Part shown: in pieces, positions 12,592 to 17,669 of the stretch | How positions within the stretch are numbered: the first letter of the stretch is position 1 | Layout of the letters: each line of letters starts with the position of its first letter | Origin: Chloroflexota bacterium | GTDB lineage: Bacteria > Chloroflexota > Dormibacteria > CF-121 | DNA: 17,669 nucleotides | Assembly (NCBI GenBank): GCA_005881235.1 | Contig: VBEQ01000096.1 | Location: forward strand, 1 to 17,669 | Reading direction: 5' to 3' | Notes under the pieces: model-generated | Told to the model about the DNA's origin: nothing | What the model saw: the letters and a program-made list of their open reading frames with translations, nothing else | The model's database searches: none | Translations under genes and position numbers: made by a program

Positions 12592-13092
12592 ATGTGGAAC
12601 GTCGCGCATACCAAGCCCCACCAGGAGGCGCAAGTGGCAAAGTTCCTGGGCCTGCATCAGATCGAGGCCTATGCCCCGCAGTTCGCCCCGCCGGCGCGGA
12701 CCCGGGCGGGCAGCGTCCGCGATCGCCGCCAGCGCCTCGTCTTCCCCGGCTATCTCTTCCTGCGAGTTCCACCCCGCTTCGCCCGCTGGGACCTCGTCCA
12801 CTGGGCGCCGGGCGTCCGCCGCGTCCTGACGGATGGCGGCTCACCGGCGCGGGTCCAAGACGGCATCGTGGAGCGGATTCGCGAGCGTCTCTTCGAAGAG
12901 GCGGGCAGCCGCACGCGGCTGGCGTTCACCCCCGGCCAGCGGCTGGTCATCGAGCGCGGCCCGCTGGCGATGGTCGATGCGATCTTCGATAAAGCCCTGA
13001 ACTCGTCCGAGCGTGTGCAGGTGCTGGTTCATCTCCTCGGCCGGCCGATGACGGTCGCGGTCGACGCGGCGATCCTTCGCCCTGCCGGCTGA
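12592..13092 (+). CDS. Specialised NusG paralog (RfaH/LoaP/UpxY-like antiterminator)
   Basis: This 166-aa protein has a NusG N-terminal domain (about 1-95) opening with MWNVAHTKPHQEAQVAKFL and containing the hallmark VFPGYLFLRV (49-58), which binds the RNA polymerase clamp. A KOW domain follows (about 113-165, FTPGQRLVIERGPLAMV onward). Housekeeping NusG normally sits beside secE and ribosomal genes. A copy leading a polysaccharide operon is typical of specialised paralogs such as RfaH, LoaP and UpxY, which let polymerase read through long glycan operons. No good ribosome site precedes the ATG. A hairpin with a GAAA loop lies 26 bases after the stop and is a candidate target. The gene probably controls the downstream heptose and glycosylphosphotransferase genes. 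Confidence 0.92.
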   Translation: MWNVAHTKPHQEAQVAKFLGLHQIEAYAPQFAPPARTRAGSVRDRRQRLVFPGYLFLRVPPRFARWDLVHWAPGVRRVLTDGGSPARVQDGIVERIRERLFEEAGSRTRLAFTPGQRLVIERGPLAMVDAIFDKALNSSERVQVLVHLLGRPMTVAVDAAILRPAG

Positions 13093-13117
13093 GCGGCAGC
13101 GCGATCGATCGTCGGTG

Positions 13118-13139
13118 TTCGAACACGAAAGTGTCCGAA
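13118..13139 (+). promoter_or_regulatory. GNRA-loop hairpin between the NusG paralog and gmhA
   Basis: TTCGAACAC-GAAA-GTGTCCGAA forms a 9-bp stem with one A/C mismatch, closed by a C-GAAA-G tetraloop typical of stable RNA. It lies in the 119-base gap after the NusG-like gene and 72 bases before the GmhA start. No T-run follows, so it is not a terminator. It is a possible recruitment element for the NusG paralog or an mRNA-processing or stability site. The remainder of the gap contains only the GmhA ribosome site. Confidence 0.5.
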
Positions 13140-13211
13140 GCGGCGGAGCCTGCCCGCGACCGATTCTGCCACCCGTTCGTTCGCCATACCACGACAGGGA
13201 GGAAGCCTTCG

Positions 13212-13802
13212 ATGCAGCTGATGGAACGACCGCAGACGACGGCGACGGTCCTGGAGGGCCACATCAACGACGTCCGCACCGTCCTGAGCGCGATTCCGAT
13301 CGATGCCATCGAGCGCGCGGTCGGGATCATTCTCGACGCCTACGACAACGGCGCTCACGTCTACGTGGTCGGCAACGGTGGCAGCGCCACCAACGCCACG
13401 CACTTCGCCTGCGACCTTTCCAAGGCCACCATCGTCGACGGCCGGGCGCGGCTGCGGGTCACCTCGCTGACCGACAACATCGCGCTGCTGACCGCCTGGG
13501 CCAACGACACCTCCTATGACCGGGTCTTTTCCGAGCAGTTGACCAACCTGCTCGATCCGGGCGACGTCGTCATCGCCATCAGCGCCAGCGGCAACTCGCC
13601 GAACGTAGTGTCGGCGGTGCTGGCCGCTCGGCTGATGCGCGCCAGCACCATCGCCCTGGTCGGCTTCGCCGGCGGCCGGCTCCTGGAGGCGGTGGATGCC
13701 GCGATCCACGTGCCCAGCAACGACTACGGCGTCGTCGAGGACTGCCACTCCGTCATCGAACACGCCATCACGGTCTCGACCCGTAAGGCGCTGCTTGCCT
13801 GA
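13212..13802 (+). CDS. gmhA: Phosphoheptose isomerase (SIS domain), GmhA-like
   Basis: This 196-aa protein is the usual GmhA length. GmhA converts sedoheptulose 7-phosphate to D-glycero-D-manno-heptose 7-phosphate, the first step of nucleotide-heptose synthesis in the cytoplasm. VVGNGGSATNATHFACDL (52-69) and ISASGNSPNVV (123-133) are the SIS phosphate-binding loops. EDCHSVIEH (176-184) carries the C-terminal acid and His typical of GmhA. I chose ATG 13212 because AGGGAGGAAG lies just upstream. A GTG at 13131 in the same frame would add 27 residues that run through the hairpin and show no homology. It is followed at once by GmhB and HddA homologs, which fixes the pathway. Confidence 0.92.
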   Translation: MQLMERPQTTATVLEGHINDVRTVLSAIPIDAIERAVGIILDAYDNGAHVYVVGNGGSATNATHFACDLSKATIVDGRARLRVTSLTDNIALLTAWANDTSYDRVFSEQLTNLLDPGDVVIAISASGNSPNVVSAVLAARLMRASTIALVGFAGGRLLEAVDAAIHVPSNDYGVVEDCHSVIEHAITVSTRKALLA

Positions 13803-13809
13803 GACGCGC

Positions 13810-14346
13810 GTGCCGGCGGTCTTCCTCGACCGCGACGGGGTGATCAATCGCCGCCGTCCCGATCACGTCAAGGCCTGGGAGGAGTTCGAGTTTCTTCCCG
13901 GCGTGCTGGCGGCCCTGGCCAGCCTGCGCTCGATGAACACGCCCGTGGTGGTGGTGACGAACCAGGGGGCGGTGGGCCGCGGCCTTCTCTCCGCGGAGGC
14001 GCTCGGCCGCATCCACACGCGCATGCTGCAGGCGATCCGCGCCGCCGGTGGCCACGTCGAGGCGATCTACGCCTGCCTCCACGCGCCGGCCGAGAACTGC
14101 CGCTGCCGCAAGCCGGCCCCCACGCTCCTGCAGCGCGCGAGCCTCGAGCTTGGCATCGCGTTGCCCGCCTCCATCATGGTGGGGGACAGCCGCAGCGACG
14201 TCGAGGCGGCGCGCGCCGCCGGATGCCGTCCCGTGCTGATCAGCGACTCGGAGCTCGCCGACCCTGATGTCCTGGCGGTCAAAGACTTGCCGGCGGCCGT
14301 GGCGCTCTGGCGCGATCTCTCGGCCGTGGGCGCGGCGCCATGCTGA
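13810..14346 (+). CDS. gmhB: D-glycero-D-manno-heptose 1,7-bisphosphate phosphatase, HAD family
   Basis: This 178-aa protein removes the C7 phosphate from heptose 1,7-bisphosphate. AVFLDRDGVIN (3-13) carries the HAD nucleophile D7 and acid D9, VVVTNQGAVGRG (47-58) is the second motif, and GDSRSD (125-130) is the Mg-binding motif. The zinc loop specific to GmhB is present: C89, H91, C97 and C99 in CLHAPAENCRCRKP. This separates it from histidinol phosphatase-like relatives only in part, so operon context matters; between GmhA and HddA the heptose role is convincing. I chose GTG at 13810, eight bases after the GmhA stop; a TTG at 13795 overlapping gmhA is the alternative. Its 3' end overlaps the kinase start by seven bases. 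Confidence 0.91.
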   Translation: MPAVFLDRDGVINRRRPDHVKAWEEFEFLPGVLAALASLRSMNTPVVVVTNQGAVGRGLLSAEALGRIHTRMLQAIRAAGGHVEAIYACLHAPAENCRCRKPAPTLLQRASLELGIALPASIMVGDSRSDVEAARAAGCRPVLISDSELADPDVLAVKDLPAAVALWRDLSAVGAAPC

Positions 14347-15383
14347 TCGCGCGCGCGCCCCTCCGCCTCAGCCTCGCCGGAGGCGGCACCGACCTGGAGG
14401 CCTACTACGCCAAGTACGGCGGCGCGGTCGTCAGCACGACGATCGACAAGTACTTCTACGTCATCGTGACCTTCAACGACAGCAACCATATCCAGGTCTC
14501 CTCGTCGGACTACCGGACCTTCTACCGCCATTCGCTCGAGGGCGCGCCCGCCTGGGACGGCGACCTCAGCCTGCCCAAAGTGATCATCGATCACTTCGGC
14601 GTCTGGACCGGCCTCTCCGTCTTTCTCGCCTCGCAGGTCCCTCCCGGCACCGGACTGGGGTCCTCGAGCACGGTCGCCGTCGCCCTCATCAAGGCGATGT
14701 CGGTGCTGCGCAACGTCCGCATGAGCCGCGGGGAAATCGCCGACCTCGCCTGCCAGGTCGAGATCGACAAGCTGAAGATGCCGATCGGCAAGCAGGACCA
14801 GTACGCGGCGAGCTTCGGCGGCCTCAACTTCATCCAGTTCACCCCGCAGGGCGTGGTGGTCGAGCCGCTCTCGCTCTCGGACGAACTGCAGGCGGAGCTC
14901 GAGTCGCGCCTGATGCTCTTCTTCACCGGCCGTTCACGCGATTCCGCGGAGATCCTGGGCGAGCAGAAACGCAGCAGCGAGCGTAACCGCGCCGGCGTGA
15001 TCGACGCGCTCCATGTGATCAAGTCCCTCGCCGTCGCGCTGCGCAACGACCTGCTCCGCGGCGAGATCGACTCGCTCGGTGACTACCTTCACCAGTCCTG
15101 GGTCGCCAAGCGTCAGCTGGCAGCCGGCATCACCGATCCCTGGATTGATCAGTGGTACCAGGCCGCGCGCGACGCCGGCGCCAGGGGTGGCAAGATTGCG
15201 GGCGCCGGCGGCGGCGGCTTCCTCCTCCTCTACTGTGAGCGCGCGTTCCAGGAGCAGGTGACCGAAGCCTTGCGGAGCCAGGGCCTGCATCGCATGGATT
15301 TCCGCTTTGAAACGGGCGGGGCGATGGTGATCGTCAACACCTTGCTGCGCAAGGCACGCCCGGCCGCGGTGACGCATGCCTGA
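14340..15383 (+). CDS. hddA: D-glycero-alpha-D-manno-heptose 7-phosphate kinase, GHMP family
   Basis: This 347-aa protein belongs to the GHMP kinases, and its type is that of HddA rather than the ribokinase-like HldE. RAPLRLSLAGGGTDLEAYY (5-23) is motif 1, VPPGTGLGSSSTVAVAL (100-116) is the ATP-binding loop, KQDQYAASFGG (151-161) is the substrate-binding stretch, and KIAGAGGGGFLL (285-296) is motif 3. HddA phosphorylates C1 of heptose 7-phosphate in the GDP-D-glycero-alpha-D-manno-heptose route used for S-layer glycans and capsules. The final guanylyltransferase (HddC) is not in this window. The gene overlaps gmhB by seven bases and the glycosylphosphotransferase by eight, indicating a tight operon. 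Related GHMP kinases for fucose or mannose are a less likely reading. Confidence 0.91.
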   Translation: MLIARAPLRLSLAGGGTDLEAYYAKYGGAVVSTTIDKYFYVIVTFNDSNHIQVSSSDYRTFYRHSLEGAPAWDGDLSLPKVIIDHFGVWTGLSVFLASQVPPGTGLGSSSTVAVALIKAMSVLRNVRMSRGEIADLACQVEIDKLKMPIGKQDQYAASFGGLNFIQFTPQGVVVEPLSLSDELQAELESRLMLFFTGRSRDSAEILGEQKRSSERNRAGVIDALHVIKSLAVALRNDLLRGEIDSLGDYLHQSWVAKRQLAAGITDPWIDQWYQAARDAGARGGKIAGAGGGGFLLLYCERAFQEQVTEALRSQGLHRMDFRFETGGAMVIVNTLLRKARPAAVTHA

Positions 15384-17244
15384 GGGCCGGCGCGATTGGG
15401 GGTGGCTCACGCTGACGCTGGTGGCGTCAGACCTGGGCGCCGTGCTCCTCGCCTTCTGGCTGGCGGCCGCCCTGGTCTGGCGTACCGGCGTCGGCATCAA
15501 CGGCGGCAATGACAGCGATTGGCTCGTGCTCGTCATGGTGCCGGTGCTCGGCGCGATCTTCTTCGCCCAGGGACTCTACGAGCCGGCCAACCTTCTCGTG
15601 GGAGCCCGCGAGTTCGCCGGCGTCTTCCGCGCCAGTAGCTACGGCCTCCTGGCGATCACCGTCATCACGTTCGTGCTTCGCTGGCCGCTCTCGCGCTCCT
15701 GGACCGTCGCCTCCTGGGCGTTGATGACCGGCCTCGTCATTGCGCTTCGCTTCGGCATCCGGCGGGTCGCCGCCGCGCTCCGGCGGCGCGGCCGCCTGAC
15801 GGAGCGCGCCGTCATCGTCGGCGCCGACGAGGACAGCATCGCCCTCGCCGAGCAGGTCAACCAGCCGGGCAGCGGGATGCGGGTGGTTGGCATTCTCGAC
15901 GACTACATCCCGACCGGCACACAACTGCCGGGTGGGCTGCGCGTGGTCGGGCCGTCGTCGTCACTGATGGAGACGACCAGCCGCCTGCAGGTGCACGATG
16001 CGATCATCGCCCCGCAGGCGCTGCCCTGGGAAACGCTGCGGGAACTCATCCTGGTCTCGGCCACCCGGGCGAACGGGTTGCAGGTGCATCTGTCGGCCGG
16101 TTTCTACGACATGCTGACCGCCGGCGTGCGCTTCAGCGAGCGGAGTCACGTTCCGCTGCTGACGCTGCGCAAGGCGCGGCTGTCGCCCGTCGAGCGCGCC
16201 GTCAAAGCCGTCCTCGATCGCGGGTTGGCGACCGTCCTGCTCCTCGGGCTGTCGCCGGCGTTGCTGCTGATGGTGGCCTGGCAGCGGCGCCACGCCGGGC
16301 AGTCGCTCCTAGACCGCCGGCGGGTCCTGGGCGCCCGGGGTGCCAGCTTCGACCTCCTCAGCTTCCACTCCTCGGCCCCCTTTGCCTCCAACCTGCTGGC
16401 GAAGCTGCCCGGGCTGCTGAACGTCTTGCGTGGCCAGCTGAGCCTGGTCGGTCCCCGCCCGCTCACCGAGGCCGAGACGCGGACCCTCCCCAGCATGCCG
16501 CTCACCACCATCCAGCCGGGCTTGACCGGCCCCTGGCGGCAGGGCGCGGATCCCACCGAGCAGGCGACGCTCGACGTCTACTACGTCCGCAGCTACAGCG
16601 TCTGGCTCGATGTCGCCGTCCTTTTCGAGCGGGCGATGGTCCGCCTGCGTCCCTTCGTAAAGCGCTGCCTCGACCTCGCCGGCGCCACCCTCCTGCTGGT
16701 GCTCACCTCCCCCATCGTTTGCGCCTGCTTTGCGGCGGTCTGGATCGAGTCGGGCCGCCCCCTGATCCATCGACGCCGCGTGATCCGGCGCGGAGGCGGA
16801 ACCTTCGATGCCTTCAAGATCCGAACCATGGTGCGCGACGCCGACCGCATCCTTAGCGAGGACGCGTCGCTGCGGTCCGCCTTCAGCGCCTCCAACAAGC
16901 TGGCCGCGGATCCACGCATCACCAGCGTGGGGCGCTGGCTCCGACGCCTGAGCCTGGACGAACTCCCCCAACTGGTGAACGTGCTGCGTGGCGAGATGAG
17001 CCTCGTCGGCCCGCGGATGATCACCCAGGCCGAACTCCCGGAGTGGGGCGCGAGCGGCCGCCTGCTGCTCTCCGTCCGCCCCGGGCTGACCGGGCTGTGG
17101 CAGGTCAGCGGGCGACAGCTCCTCAGCAAAGCCGAGCGCATCCGTCTCGATGCCGAGTACGTGCGGCGCATGTCGCTTCGCCTCGACCTGATGATCCTCG
17201 CCCGCACCTTGCTGGCCGTCGCCTCCGGGCACGGCGCCTACTGA
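15376..17244 (+). CDS. Polyprenyl-phosphate glycosylphosphotransferase with two sugar-transferase domains
   Basis: This 622-aa protein is much longer than WbaP/WcaJ-type enzymes (about 460-480 aa). It has four membrane segments (about 12-35, 50-66, 88-102, 112-128) and a Rossmann-like domain (about 142-215, AVIVGADEDS onward). Two tandem bacterial sugar-transferase (phosphoglycosyltransferase) domains follow, at about 272-425 and 426-622. The second is complete: FDAFKIRTMVRDAD, LSLDELPQLVNVLRGEMS with the D528-E529 catalytic dyad, SLVGPRMI and PGLTGLWQVSGR. The first keeps LLNVLRGQLSLVGPRPL and PGLTGPW, but its dyad is A342-K343 and the FKIRTM region is lost, so it looks inactive. It should attach the first sugar phosphate to undecaprenyl phosphate at the inner membrane, starting glycan assembly. 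Confidence 0.92.
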   Translation: MPEGRRDWGWLTLTLVASDLGAVLLAFWLAAALVWRTGVGINGGNDSDWLVLVMVPVLGAIFFAQGLYEPANLLVGAREFAGVFRASSYGLLAITVITFVLRWPLSRSWTVASWALMTGLVIALRFGIRRVAAALRRRGRLTERAVIVGADEDSIALAEQVNQPGSGMRVVGILDDYIPTGTQLPGGLRVVGPSSSLMETTSRLQVHDAIIAPQALPWETLRELILVSATRANGLQVHLSAGFYDMLTAGVRFSERSHVPLLTLRKARLSPVERAVKAVLDRGLATVLLLGLSPALLLMVAWQRRHAGQSLLDRRRVLGARGASFDLLSFHSSAPFASNLLAKLPGLLNVLRGQLSLVGPRPLTEAETRTLPSMPLTTIQPGLTGPWRQGADPTEQATLDVYYVRSYSVWLDVAVLFERAMVRLRPFVKRCLDLAGATLLLVLTSPIVCACFAAVWIESGRPLIHRRRVIRRGGGTFDAFKIRTMVRDADRILSEDASLRSAFSASNKLAADPRITSVGRWLRRLSLDELPQLVNVLRGEMSLVGPRMITQAELPEWGASGRLLLSVRPGLTGLWQVSGRQLLSKAERIRLDAEYVRRMSLRLDLMILARTLLAVASGHGAY

Positions 17245-17669
17245 TGCGCACCCTGGTCACCGGTGGAGCGGGCTTCATCGGATCGCACGTGGTCGACGCC
17301 CTTCTCGGCGCCGGCCATCAGGTCGCGGTCGTCGACAACCTGGCGACGGGCTCCCGGTCGAACCTCGATTCCCGGGCCGAGTTCTTCGAAGCGGACGTGC
17401 GCGATCAGCCGGAGATCGACCGCATCTTCAACCTCACCAGGCCGGCGGCCGTGCTTCATCTCGCCGCGCAGACGCTGGTTGCCGGCGCGGTGTCGGATCC
17501 CCACCGGGATGCCCACATCAACGTGCTGGGAACCCTCAGTGTCCTGCGCGCCGCCGCGGGCGCGGCCAGCCGCAAGGTCATCTTTGCCTCGTCCGGTGGC
17601 ACGGTCTATGGAGACGCGCGCGTGCAGCCCGTTGCGGAGACCCATCCGCTGAATCCCATCAGCCCCTAT
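17244..17669 (+). CDS. NAD-dependent epimerase/dehydratase, GalE-like (partial, cut by window end)
   Basis: The first 142 residues are present. LVTGGAGFIGSHVVDALL (4-21) is the NAD-binding loop of extended short-chain dehydrogenases, VVDNLATG (31-38) is the ribose-binding strand typical of UDP-glucose 4-epimerases, and LHLAAQTLV plus FASSGGTVYGD match the conserved core, with the catalytic Ser/Thr region at SSGGTVYG. The window ends at the SPY triplet where the active-site Tyr of YxxxK is expected. The ATG shares one base with the preceding stop (TGATG), so it belongs to the glycan operon. It likely supplies a UDP-sugar to the pathway; 4-epimerase against dehydratase cannot be settled from this fragment. 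Confidence 0.92.
   Translation, partial: MRTLVTGGAGFIGSHVVDALLGAGHQVAVVDNLATGSRSNLDSRAEFFEADVRDQPEIDRIFNLTRPAAVLHLAAQTLVAGAVSDPHRDAHINVLGTLSVLRAAAGAASRKVIFASSGGTVYGDARVQPVAETHPLNPISPY

Noticed and set aside
13131..13211. GTG start at 13131 for GmhA
   Set aside because: It adds residues without homology beginning in the hairpin stem. ATG 13212 has a strong ribosome site and gives the normal family length.
1..17669. CRISPR array, tRNA, rRNA, transposon or prophage
   Set aside because: I saw no regular direct-repeat array, no tRNA-like cloverleaf, no rRNA-like stretch and no transposase, integrase or phage protein.

Overview
The window is GC-rich (roughly two-thirds G+C by eye), tightly packed bacterial DNA with 19 protein-coding genes. 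I see no RNA gene, CRISPR array or transposase. GTG and TTG starts are common, and several promoters have the TAnnnT form of the -10 element. LuxR-type and XRE-TPR regulators sit beside polysaccharide genes, including a GDP-heptose-type pathway. This suggests a high-GC Terrabacteria lineage such as Chloroflexota or a relative (Dormibacterota-like). That placement is an impression from protein style, not a proof.

The layout is two polysaccharide gene blocks pointing away from each other, with a regulatory island between them. Left block (about 842-6016, minus strand, read right to left): a divergent YvcK/CofD-family protein, a polysaccharide deacetylase, a DegT-type sugar aminotransferase, a CelD-type GNAT acyltransferase and a class I methyltransferase. 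The last four are chained by 4-base ATGA stop/start overlaps. A family 2 glycosyltransferase (52-936, plus) converges on this block and overlaps the methyltransferase by 95 bases. Right block (12592-17669, plus strand): a specialised NusG/RfaH-like protein, then GmhA, GmhB and HddA-type heptose enzymes, a large polyprenyl-phosphate glycosylphosphotransferase with two sugar-transferase domains, and the start of a GalE-like epimerase cut by the window end.

The middle (6091-12379) is almost entirely regulatory. It holds two LuxR-type response-regulator-like proteins with altered receivers, and a LuxR helix-turn-helix fused to a four-cysteine domain. It also holds an unknown 206-aa protein, an XRE regulator with a long TPR array behind a small gene for an exported peptide, and an OmpR-type regulator whose phospho-acceptor Asp is Glu. 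No histidine kinase is present. Intergenic DNA here is rich in perfect palindromes, and a GGTAA-N2-TTACC element occurs upstream of both the LuxR pair and the heptose/glycan operon.

Working model (inference): the island senses something non-canonically (peptide, redox or metal, cell density) and switches a cell-surface glycan made by both flanking blocks. The NusG paralog would keep RNA polymerase going through the long right-hand operon. The strongest oddities are the tandem phosphoglycosyltransferase with a decayed first copy, the peptide/XRE-TPR pair, the NusG paralog with a GNRA-loop hairpin just downstream, and a C9/G9 palindrome whose slippage could fuse the acyltransferase to the methyltransferase.
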